Assembly (NCBI GenBank): GCA_028455995.1
Contig: JABELC010000009.1
Coordinates: 744,001 to 808,000, forward strand
From: Scleromitrula shiraiana
Lineage: Eukaryota; Ascomycota; Leotiomycetes; Helotiales; Sclerotiniaceae
Reading direction: 5' to 3'
DNA length: 64,000 bases
Position numbers and translations under genes: made by a program. Below the pieces are notes generated by a model. That model did no database searches and had not been told where the DNA came from. It was given only the letters and a program-made list of their open reading frames with translations. Below are positions 34,680 to 45,352 of this stretch, piece by piece (the first letter of the stretch is position 1; each line of letters opens with the position of its first letter).

Positions 34680-35611
34680 CTCGTCGAAGGTGAAAAAGGA
34701 CTTTGTTGAAGTCGAAAATTATGATGATTATGTAAAAGTCTGAACCACAAAAGATTGCGTTGACCAAAAGATAGCACTTGTTAAGATCAGAAGATGGTAT
34801 GATATTGTAAGAGATCGAGAAACAAAGTTTAGGTCGAGGTTTAAGTAGTAGATGATATGCTTTACGGGACAAGAGTGCGTCATCTTATGGCCTGTATCCA
34901 CGGGAACAGTATGACTATTATATGGATACTGTAAAACTGATCATGAGTGAATATTATCTAGTACAGAAGAGGTGAGATGAGTTAATAACTCGTTAGTTAA
35001 TTGTGCGCCCAGAACTCGCCTGTCAAGGCTCGAGTACGGTATGTTATATTGACTTGAAAAACACGATGACTTGATAAGCTGTATAGTGGGGGACTTCCAA
35101 AAATTTGATATTTTATTTACTGATTGTAAATTCACTGAATATTTTGCTATTTTTCTATATCTATGGGTTAATATTAATAAGTCGCTGCAATTTTCCAAGT
35201 CGTCGTAGTATAATGTTTTGAAGAGGCAAATAATCCTGTTAAATTAGTGCTAGATCCGCGCTTGGGTGATTCACTTTCTTCTTTTCTTGATGTATATTGA
35301 TAATCTGAATCGAATTTTGCAGATCTAAAATAGGTAGAACATCTTTAGTTAAGACCATAAGATAAAAATAATGTTTTTTTACGCTTCCGCTGCCACTGAA
35401 TATTATGATTCTTTTCTCAAAGCATTTTGTTATTGGTATATTTAAAGTATAATTTAAATTATTATCAACTTTTTGTCCTAGTAAATTCTATACTTCTCTG
35501 CTCATGGATGCCTTCACAAATATCCTCAGCTCACAAAAGCAAACTTGTCAATTTTGTTGCCACGTCCATGACTCTCCCGCTCAATAATACACCCAATGAG
35601 CTATAGCACAA
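34680..35611. other. AT-rich spacer in the F-box-like array
   Basis: No supported gene. The open frames are short and AT-rich, without similarity to the array family as far as I can read. Confidence 0.4.
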
Positions 35612-35960
35612 TTAGAATCCTGTAGCTTCAATCCATTTTGCATATGAACCCAGGCTCATTTTTTCCTTCTTGTCCTCTAAAAAATATTCAAAGTGTATTC
35701 TGTTATTTTTCCAGATACTTGCTGGTCTCCAATAGCTTCTTCATTTATTCAATGTCGCGTGTCTTGTATTTTCAATATCCTCCTCTATCATCTTAATGAT
35801 CTCAGCAGCCTAGCTCCCCCCCTTGCCGTATGGATTAGGGAGATAATAATGTTTATCGATATCACCTGACATGAGCTGATAGCTGACCAAAATATTGAGT
35901 TCGTAATCGTTCAATCTTCTTCTCCTTCTACGAGCATTGTGAAATTCATAGTGGATAAAT
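35612..35960 (-). pseudogene. Degenerate F-box-like array copy 2
   Basis: The minus strand translates to a line matching copy 1: HYYLPNPYGKG, then AAEIIKMIEEDIENTRH, HFEYFLEDKKEKM and a final YAKWIEATGF before TAA at 35614-35612. Two stops sit where copy 1 has Trp: TAG at 35812-35810 and TGA at 35743-35741. The first is CpA to TpA on the plus strand, as expected from repeat-induced point mutation; the second changes a CpC. The N-terminal half cannot be followed. Confidence 0.75.
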
Positions 35961-36819
35961 GCGTTTGGTATAATCGATGTTGTGGAGACTAGAATTATCT
36001 ACACTTCTCAAATTTCGATGATGACAATCCAAAGCAATTTGTATCATCTTGTAAAAATCTCGATAACAGAATCAAAGTCCAGGTTTAAATAAAAAGCACA
36101 CAAGCTACAGTACTTACAGTAGTGCCTCGTCTAACATCATCGGAGCCCGTAGAGTATCAAGGTGATTAACATATGTTGTAGGTTTAGTTGTAAGTGAATA
36201 GGATCTAATAATTCAATTATTTGCTGCATAATTTACTTTTTTAGCATATCTATACTATGTACATTCATGTCTTCGGCGTAACGGTATACCACCTGTAAAT
36301 TCGAATATATACAGTCGATTTTCCCACTTGATTTCCCGTGAATACTAAAAAAATAAGAGACCATTGTAGCAAATCAGGTTGTATCAAATAGAGGTTAAAA
36401 GGAAAGTCGCATAAGACGAAGTGCTTACTACATTTCCTGACAGCGACCTATCTAAGGCTGGCCTTACGCCTAAGGTTATTTATTAATGGAACTGTTCCTA
36501 TCAATCATTTCGACTAGAAGCTGCTATTCAGTATCAAAGATAAGACTCATGGGTCTAAATGAATGGGTTATCTAATGAGACATCACAGTTTACTTTGTAA
36601 CAGCTTTCATCGCCATTTCAAGTGTCATTGAATCTGATGTATTTGATAGATTCCTCCATATATTTGTGATGTAATGGCCATTGCTACCATCTACTACTAT
36701 CATGTATTAGTCCCTGAATGATGCTCAAACAACCGAATCAGGGAGAGCTATCTACCCAGTCTGTCTCCTCTGTCCTAAATACCGAAATGCGCCTACCCAT
36801 TCCTTCGCTGCAAAAAAAT
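35961..36819. other. AT-rich spacer in the F-box-like array
   Basis: May contain the unrecognisable 5' half of copy 2. I see no gene. Confidence 0.4.
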
Positions 36820-37620
36820 TCAGAAATCAATTGCCTCGATCCACTCCACATATAATCCTGAGTCTACCAACTCCACTTTTCGGCTTCTTTTATCAAATAA
36901 AGATTCGAAGTGTTGTGAGTTTTGGGCCCAGATACACGTATAAACCCAGAATTTCCTCCACTTCTCTACATTTCGATGTCTATTCAGATCCTTTTCGACT
37001 GCCTGAATCGCTTCTGGCATCCAATCCTCCCCCTTATTGAAAGGGTTCGGGAGGTGATGGTGAACATCTTTTGTATTCCTTTCTATGTCCGAGTCGCATC
37101 TGCTTTCGTGGGGGACGCGATAAAAGTGCCCTCGGGGGAAATCGTAAGGAGGCATTCTAAAATCAGTTGAATCCCAATAACTAAAGTATCTAGCCCTCAA
37201 ATTATCAAGTTTTGTAGCGTAAAGCGGGTATGTTATTTGTACACAATCCAAGTTTTCAGAATAGTCCCCATAGATAGATCGTAGAATGAATCTGGATGGA
37301 AGCGTCAGGTACCTGTATCGAGGACCTATCCAATTAGATATTAAGTCTGGAAGTTTGGTAGTTCTTTCGTAGAGGCGAATTGAGCCATCAAGTAGCTCTA
37401 GATGCATCGCCTCTGGATACACTGTTCTGTGGATTTTGTAAAGCCCTGAACAAGTGAGTCCAAGACATGTACTTGAAATGGGATCCAAATATTTCCATAT
37501 CTCAAAAATCATCTCCATTGGTAAGACAGTTTGTATGGAAGATTTGATCTCCTCATCGTTGTTCGTAATTGACGTTGATGACTTGGGATCGCCTATGTGG
37601 TTCTTTTCTGTGGAAGCCAT
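36820..37620 (-). CDS. F-box-like family protein (array copy 3)
   Basis: Single exon, 266 residues, ATG at 37620. LPMEMIFEIWKYLDPISSTC and LGLTCSGLYKIH form an F-box-like start (about residues 34-62). The remainder parallels copy 1 throughout: WIGPRYRYLTLPSRFILRSIYG, HHLPNPFNKG, EAIQAVEKDL, and the end SGLYVEWIEAIDF. It lacks the intron of copy 1, because its N-terminal portion runs straight into the F-box. It likely arose by duplication. Role as a substrate adaptor is inferred only from the F-box-like segment. Confidence 0.72.
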   Translation of the reverse strand: MASTEKNHIGDPKSSTSITNNDEEIKSSIQTVLPMEMIFEIWKYLDPISSTCLGLTCSGLYKIHRTVYPEAMHLELLDGSIRLYERTTKLPDLISNWIGPRYRYLTLPSRFILRSIYGDYSENLDCVQITYPLYATKLDNLRARYFSYWDSTDFRMPPYDFPRGHFYRVPHESRCDSDIERNTKDVHHHLPNPFNKGEDWMPEAIQAVEKDLNRHRNVEKWRKFWVYTCIWAQNSQHFESLFDKRSRKVELVDSGLYVEWIEAIDF

Positions 37621-38316
37621 CTAAGTAGATAAGTGATAATACTAACAATTTAGGGGTTGTTGTAAAGAAGACGGCTTTCCTAATAATAGCAATTTAAAGT
37701 CGGAGGGGATATCGTGATGTGGTAAGAATCTAAGAAACAAAAACTACCCCGAGAGAGACCAAAGATTAAATAGTAGACAAAAGTCCCTGTACTTACATTA
37801 GCGCCTCATCTATAATGTAATCACCAGAATCCGTAGAATATTACCGTTACTAGTACGGTTGGCACGTATTAAAAAATGAAAAAAATGAATTGAAAGTTTA
37901 CGACAACATGGCCAACCGTATACTAATAAGGCAGCTTGTGAATTGACTGTCCATTCTCTTTCTCACTAAGTTAATTCAATACCTCAAACTAAACTTCAAA
38001 TTAGTCCTGAAATACTTTCACACGGAGAATAGCCTCCCTCACCCCCAAGCTCTCCCTCGTGGTATTAGGTGACAGCGAACCCAAATCGCGGTCATGGCGA
38101 TTCTGCCATTAAAGGTAAATAGTATCTAATACAAGAAAAATAAGATAATTCAGCAACTTGCTAAGTAGTTTGCTCTTTGGGCGTATATAAACGATATTAG
38201 TTCCCCATATCTTCATCATACCAATAAAAGCACCTACGGATTAGAACATATATAACTATTTCTCACACTCGAGTTCTCCAATCTACCATGGAATTACAAT
38301 CTGATTGCAACAGTAT
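37621..38316. other. AT-rich spacer in the F-box-like array
   Basis: No gene is seen between copies 3 and 4. Confidence 0.4.
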
Positions 38317-38574
38317 TCAAAGTATATTATATGAATTAGTAGACAAAATAATCTTCATGAATGACTCCAGATCATCTCTATAGCGGCTCCAGACATATGA
38401 TGACCTCCAATAGCGACGCCATACTTCAATGCTAGCGTGTCTGCTACTGTTAATATCTTTTTTAATTGCGGAAGTTCTTTCAACATGACAAAATCTAAAC
38501 CAGCTTTTCCGCTCCCATCTAGCATTCCTTCGACTATCTTCTGATATATACTCAATATCCATAGTATGTACCAT
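38317..38574 (-). pseudogene. Truncated F-box-like array copy 4
   Basis: An 85-residue frame includes AIKKDINSSRHASIEVWRRY and WSRYRDDLESFM, aligned with EAIQAVEKDLNRHRNVEKWR and FESLF of copy 3. The LPNPFxKG motif and the whole N-terminal half are missing, and the conserved end WIEA is absent. It looks like a fragment of the array family. Expression as a short protein cannot be excluded. Confidence 0.55.
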
Positions 38575-40241
38575 CGACTCATTTCAAATATCATTTAATC
38601 TAGAGAAGCCCACTTGAATAGTTCTTTTACGGAAAAGTACCAAAATATCTCGAGTAAGAATACTCAGAAGCATAACACTACACGATAAAATACCAACCTA
38701 ATAAAACCACCAAAAACAATACCATTTCTCTCTCAAACCTAAATATCAGTCTCCACGATACTATGTCAAGCTTCAATTCCTCAATCTTATGCTCCTCTCA
38801 AATTAGAAATTAGGAATCTCAAAACTCTATATCTATATCTATATCTATATCTATATCTATATCTATATCTATATCTATATCTATATCTATATCTATATCT
38901 ATATCTATATCTCCATCCTTGGCTCGACTCTTGTCTCACTCTTCTCATTCACATCTATATCTACATTCTCATCCACATTTACACCTACCTCACATTCCCG
39001 CTCAACAACCTATTCAATACCACCTCCAACTTCCATCTCTTCCCCTCCCATTTTATTCCCTCTCCATTTCGATATTCTATCAAATATACCCCTCATACCC
39101 AACCACTAATTCATTGATTTATCCATCCCCATCTACCCTATACATTACATATCAACTCCCAACCTAAACATACATCCAGTTTCCTTTTCCCTTCCTACTC
39201 TCGATTATCCCTTCTTTTGCCTGTATCAATATCTACCATAAAATTAACTACTATCTCGTACCAAGTACCAAGTACCAAGTATAGAGTATCAAACATCAGC
39301 CCATCATCCACCCATCCATTATAAAATTCTCACAAATCCGAGATCTCAAAAACCCATACATAATTTAATAACATCTCCTAGCACATCCTCACCCCTTCTC
39401 TATCTATCTGGCTCTCAAATATCTTTCCTTTTACTTTCACATCGACATCCTAATCGTCCATATCAGAAACTCACATATCAGCTCATCGATCCCCTTGTCC
39501 CTTCCCCCTTCCCCCTCCTTCTCCATATCAACATATCAACATACCAATTTCAATAATATTTCCCCAGAGAACCTTCCATGAATACCCCCCATTCCCAAGT
39601 ATTTTAAGTCCCAAATCCAGAAGCTTAGAACTGCATCTAAAATTAAACTCTAGCTTTTATTTCTCCCGCCTCCTCTATTCCTCACATTTCCTGACATATC
39701 TATCTATATACACCCCCTCCCACTCCCACTCCTACGCTCACCCTGTCACTCATCTCATCTGGTCTCACCTCACTTCACTCATCAAGCCATCCATCCATCC
39801 ATCCATCCATCCATCCATCCATCTACCCCACTCATCTCGATTCCAAACTCTCACCCACCTCACATATACAAGGCAAATGCCAATACGAGTCTTTTCCCCG
39901 CCATCATCAACATAAGATCTCCTTTTCATATTTCATATTTCATATTTCAGATTTCGGATTCCATTCTTATATTTCCGTACTTTCCCTCCCCTCTTCCATC
40001 ATATCCCCCATCCATTATCATCACCTCTCCACTCTCCACTCTCCATTCATCCATTCATCCATTCTCACCCCTTCCTATACCCAAATAAACACTATACCCC
40101 AATTCTCCACTGGCACTCTACCTATCGATATCACGTCTTCACTTCGAGTCAATCGCAGCCTCTAATATATATATATATATATATATATAAGACAGAATCA
40201 AGAACCAAAATATCCATCCATCCGAGTCTATTCATCACACA

Positions 40242-40312
<71 letters not shown>

Positions 40313-40953
40313 AACTATCCTCTTCTCTTCTCCAAGTCCTCTCTTCTCTCCAAAAAATCATTATCAAACTTATATGTACCAGTGAGTAGTTTGTACTTGC
40401 CAGTGGCTTTAATTTCATCGGTTTATGTTTGTTTGGTTGTTTGTTTATTTATTTATTTATATATTTATTTATATACTTACATGGCACATGAGACATAAAA
40501 TTAAAAAAAAAAATCGTAGAGCAAATACGCATACATATAGATAAATAAATTTATTTCCAATTTTTTGATATAATATATACTCATACTTCTCCTGCATTCT
40601 TCTCCTGCATTCTTCTCCTGCATTCTTCTGTTCGCAACTAACTTGAAAGGTATATCCAATCTAAGCGATTTCCCAATCCGATCGATCGATCCGATTCAAT
40701 TCAATTCAATTTATATATGTTGTGCAATGCAACTTGAATTAGCAATCGATCTTTATACAACTTCCTATTCTCCTATCGTATGTCTCCCGTCAAGGAATTC
40801 AAAAAAAAAAACAAAAAAAAACAAAACAAAACAAAAATCTCCTTTGTTTTATACAACTCCCAATGAGTCTTCATTTGTAAAAATGGAGGGGTTTCGTAAT
40901 ATATAGCAATTCTCAACCCCCCACCAAAACCAAAACCAAAACCAAAACCCCAC
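38575..40953. repeat. Pyrimidine-rich, microsatellite-dense intergenic block
   Basis: Includes a CTATAT hexamer tract at about 38826-38911 (around 14 copies), CATC at about 39787-39823, TA at about 40164-40190, and an ATAA tract at about 40241-40313 (around 18 copies). Thymine- and cytosine-rich DNA extends over nearly 2 kb of the plus strand. The open frames are translations of repeats. The right end contains the 3' region of the choline oxidase gene. Confidence 0.7.
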
Positions 40954-42672
40954 CTACAACTTCGCCACCCCCATCCCCCTCCACCCCGCCTCCATAGCAA
41001 TCAACTCCGCCGCCCTCTCCCCAATCGCCAACACCGTCAACATAGGATTAATACTCGTCATCGTGGGGAACACCCCCGCATCCGCCACTCTAACCCCCTT
41101 GACCCCTCTAACCCTCAACTTCTCATCGCAGACCGCCATTCTATCCGCATCGCTGCCCATTTTCGTCGTCCCGGCCGGATGGTACACAGTATGTGCTACT
41201 TTTCTCCCGTATTCCCAGAGCTGCTCATCGGTGACTAGGTCTGGGCCGGGGGCAACCTCGCGCTTGAGCCAGTTTTTGAAGGGCGCTTGTTTTGCGATTT
41301 CGCGGGCGGCTTTGAGACCGGCTACGATGGTCGCGGCGTCGTAGCCTTCGGGGTCGGTGAAGTAGCGGAAATCGAGGGAGGGTTTTACCGAGGGGTCGTT
41401 GGAGGTTAGGAAAATGCGGCCGCGGGATCGGGGGCGCGGGATGTTGGGTGTCATGCAGAAGGCATTTAATGGGGCATCGTAACCCAATCTTGCGGTATTG
41501 AGACAGAAGGGGATTTGGTAGCAGTGCATCATGATATCGGCGATGGTTCCGTCGGGGAGGGCTTTGGGGTTGAGTTCGGGATGGGTGTGGAATTTTGCGG
41601 CGTTGGGGAGTTCGCGACGGAGGAAGATTCCCGCGTCGCTGTCCATGGTTGTTTGTGGGGGGACTGGGGCGTTGAGTTCCCACATGATGATGGATTCGGG
41701 ATGGTCGATTAGGTTTTCGCCTACGCCGGGGAGGTTGTGGATGACGGGGATGTTGAGGTCTTGGAGTTGTTGGGCGGGGCCGATTCCGGAGAGGAGCATC
41801 AGACGACAGGTATCGACTGCACCGGCACAGAGGATGGTTTCGATTTTGGGGGAAACGGTGAGCTTTTCTCCGGATTTTAGGGTCACGTTTACGCTCTTGA
41901 CGGTCTTGGTGGAATCGATGTTGAGTTTGCTGACCCAGGCGTTGGTGAGAATGGTTAAGTTTGGACGATTCTCGGCACCGCGGAGAATTGGGTGGATGTA
42001 TGCTACGGAAGCGGAACTTCTTCGTCCATCATCTGGATTGTAGGATACTGAGAAGAAACCTACACCTTGTTGAAGACTTCCCTTTTCACGAATTTCATGG
42101 TTGAAGTCATGAATGATGGGGATATCCATAGCGGTAGAGCAAGCTTGAATCCAATCTTTACAGATTTGATTTCGGTGACGTGGGTGAACTGGGTTGATTT
42201 GATTGCGTAGGTTATCAATTAAACGCATCATGGTTTTGAAACCCCATCCTTTACATCCTAAACTTTCCCAAATTTGACAATCATACTCAAATGGACGGAA
42301 AGAAATCAAAGTATTATGAGAAGAACAACCTCCCAATACCTTTGCACGTGAGTGTCTAATATATGAGTTTCCTACATTTTGATTAGTGATCTATGTTCCA
42401 GACCTCTCTTTAAGGATTCGAAATTCACCATTTGGTTGTTCGGTAGTTCCATAATCATAATCCAAATCACCACCAAGTAAAGTAAGCCAGTCCTTAAGCT
42501 TCAAAACTTTATCATTATTAAAATCACTTGGACCACCCTCAATGATAAGAATCTTCTTATTTGGCAAATATTCCGAAAGTCTACTTGCAATAACACATCC
42601 TGCAGTTCCACCTCCAACAATGACATAGTCAAAGTCATTGACTTGAGATGAAGAAAGAAGATCTGTAGTCAT
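40954..42672 (-). CDS. choA: Choline oxidase (GMC family), peroxisomal-type end
   Basis: Two exons (42672-42429 and 42371-40954, minus) with a 57-bp intron encode 553 residues. VIVGGGTAGCVIASRLSE binds FAD. Splicing yields NGNSYIRHSRAKVLGGCSSHN, whose His100 corresponds to the covalent flavin-linking His99 of Arthrobacter choline oxidase. DHPE near 304-307 fits the choline-binding Glu region. YHPAGTTKMG (His479) and INPML (Asn523) match catalytic His466 and Asn510, with the same spacing of 44. The enzyme oxidises choline to betaine aldehyde and glycine betaine, making peroxide. The C-terminus AKL is a PTS1-like peroxisomal signal. It is divergent from betaine aldehyde dehydrogenase at 45353. 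The symbol follows the Aspergillus usage as I recall it. Confidence 0.87.
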
Positions 42673-45352
42673 CTTTCCGTATTGATGAGGAAGTTGTGAT
42701 GATGAGGTTTGTAATATTTCTAAAACGATAGGATCGAAGAAGGGATGATGTATTCCAAACGAAAGAATGAGAGGAAAAATAGTTTTAAGAGGAAGTTGAT
42801 GAAACTATTTGTAATTTCGAAACAGTGAACGAGTTTACTACCTTGGATCTCGAATTATTCTCAGGTGATTTTGATTCTTAAAGAAAGGTGGAATATGTTC
42901 CGTATCGGAATTGATATCCTAGTCAAGGCTCAAGGAGGGCTGGTTGTATTGTGGGTATCGGTATATGGGTCTTGAATTGAAGGCGGTATGTACGCAAGAT
43001 GATCAATGAGGAGGAGAACGGAACCTCTTTTTTTTTAGAGAGAGAGAGAGAGAGAGTTTTTAATATGTAATCCGTAATATGCAATCCGTACTATGTAATT
43101 CAGTAATAATGTATTAAATATTATTTTAAGAATGAAACTGATTTCTTATGGGAGGTTGAAAGATAAACAGGAATAGAAAAGATTGAGAGGCTTGAGATAT
43201 CTTTCTTCTCTCTATACCAGTATCTTCTTCTTATGAAATTAATGAATGATGGTGAGAGTGAATAATAATAATAAGATAGAGAAGGAAAATTGAAGATTTA
43301 TATAAAATCCTAATTAATTTTTTTTTTCCATCTTAGCCCTAAGGAACTAAAAAAGATTAAAGTTTTGGAATTTCATCATAGATTTAATTTTAGTCTGTAA
43401 TAGAGATTTTTGGTACTAGAGACTAGAGACAGTAGTGCTCACCACTCACATATGATATGGTATGGTATGGGTATGGTATGAGTATGGTATGGTCTGGTAT
43501 GGTATAGACCGTATAGACCGTATAGGAGTGAATAAGGAAAAGTCTCTCTCTATGAATGACCTATTGACCTATTGAATGATGTTGAACCCATGAGGTTATA
43601 GATAATTGAACCAATGGAATATGATATGAATTGATTGCTGACTTTAGGGAATCAATCATAATCGTATAATCATCATCGTTATCATTATCATCATTATCAT
43701 TATCATCATCATCATCATTTTTAGACTTAATAATGAGTTAATGACCATATTAGAAGAAGCTGGGTTTGGGGGAAAGATCCCGACTTTTCGCTCTGATATA
43801 GTATATATTTACAGGATTGTTTGAAGTTGAATGAATAGCTCTATATATATATATGGCTATATATAATCAATCATCTTGTTTTCTATATAAGGAAAATACT
43901 TTACGTTGAAGACGTTGAAGACCTTACCTCTAAGATAATAATAACTTTGATCCTTATTCCCATAATGAATAAAATCCTTGAGCCATGAGGACCCCCCTAA
44001 GCACAAAGGAAAATCATCATAGAAAGGAAAAGTCAAGTCACGATGCTCACCTCTGATAGTCATAGTAATGAAAAAAATGAAAGGGATTTTGAGGGATCTT
44101 GAGGGATCTTGAGGGATCTTTTTCTCTGATGTCGATTAGTGTAACAATTGTCGGATTCCACTAGTATCAAAATAGGTTTAGTTTCTTCATAAGCTCAAGG
44201 ACTTGGATCATATTGACCAATGAAAACTCTCATTGATAAAGCTACCTTGTAAATCATCCTGATGCCAAGCCTTTATACTGAAAATCCTTGTTCTTATGAT
44301 TCAATACCATTTATTTGACTTTTTTGATCTTTTTTTTTTTTTTTTTCCAAATCTAGTCTTTTTTTCCCTTGATGATATAATTTGTACTGATAAATATAAT
44401 AAATATAATAAATATGATAGATTGGTTCACTTGTAGATTATTATCAATATCTTCATCCATTTATGACCATGATAATACTTTGATAATCAATCAATTGATC
44501 AATTGGTACGCTGTTATCTGATGATCAAAAGGCTCTTCCTTCTTATCACTTTTCAATAATTCAATTGCATATTCTAACTTCTAAACTACCATACCGATAT
44601 CATTTCTATTTCTATATTATGAATACAGAACTGTATACGAATTAGAAACCTTGGAATACATACTCCAATGATCCATCAAAGTAGCCAAGGTGGTGGTTGA
44701 TTTTTATCGTGTGATCTCTTTCCCAAAAAGATCCCAGACCAGAATTGACCGTTATATCTCCATCTCTCCATCTCTCCATCCCTCCATCCCTCCATCTCCA
44801 TCTCCATCTCCTTCTCCATATCCATCCGTCATTCCTTTAGTTATTTAAGTTAGTTACTTCCTTACTAAGATCTGAATATCGATTCTAACTTAATTGGAAA
44901 AAGTTGGAACTCCCTACTCCAAGACTTTTGCCCCACTAATAAAGAAATTGTTTTACTTTTCCACATCAGTACTTCCGTACCAGTTAGACCAAGTACTTCC
45001 CTACCAGTGGATTCTGGATCCACCCATTCTGGATCCGCCACAGAGGGACAAGGTTTATTACTACTTTTGTAGCTATGATAGCTTTGAAACTAATAAATTA
45101 TTATTTTTGACTGCTTCTCTACGTAGGTACTCGTTGGTCCTGCTTTGATTTGACATACTATTATTTATTACTTCCATTGGTAAGAGGAAGAAGACATCAA
45201 TTCAAAATAATTTGAAATACTATTATATTTCATATCATATCATATCATATCATATCATATCATATCATATCATATCATATCATATCATATCATATCATAT
45301 CATATCATATCATATCATATCATATCATTTCATTTCATCTCAAAATATCAAA
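42673..45352. promoter_or_regulatory. Shared divergent intergenic region of the choline-betaine pair
   Basis: These 2.7 kb separate the two divergent starts and must carry both promoters. At about 43679-43710 there are several TTATCA words (TGATAA on the other strand), which match the GATA-factor site HGATAR used by nitrogen regulators, within an ATC/ATT microsatellite. Other simple runs are GTATG (about 43455-43500), a poly-T at about 44330-44346 and TCATA at 45231-45326. The frame at 43857-44063 has no feature. Confidence 0.55.
45231..45328. repeat. TCATA pentanucleotide microsatellite before the BADH start
   Basis: About 19 uninterrupted copies of the pentamer end roughly 25 bp before the ATG at 45353, so they lie in the 5' leader or core promoter. 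The frame is open through the repeat, but translation of it gives only SYHII repeats and is unlike any aldehyde dehydrogenase N-terminus. Confidence 0.85.

Noticed and set aside
41531..42043. 170-residue frame on the plus strand inside the choline oxidase gene
   Set aside because: Antisense shadow of the GC-rich coding sequence; the minus-strand frame carries all catalytic motifs.
45212..45352. Upstream extension of the BADH frame through the TCATA repeat
   Set aside because: Encodes only SYHII repeats; the ATG at 45353 gives the standard 500-residue enzyme.
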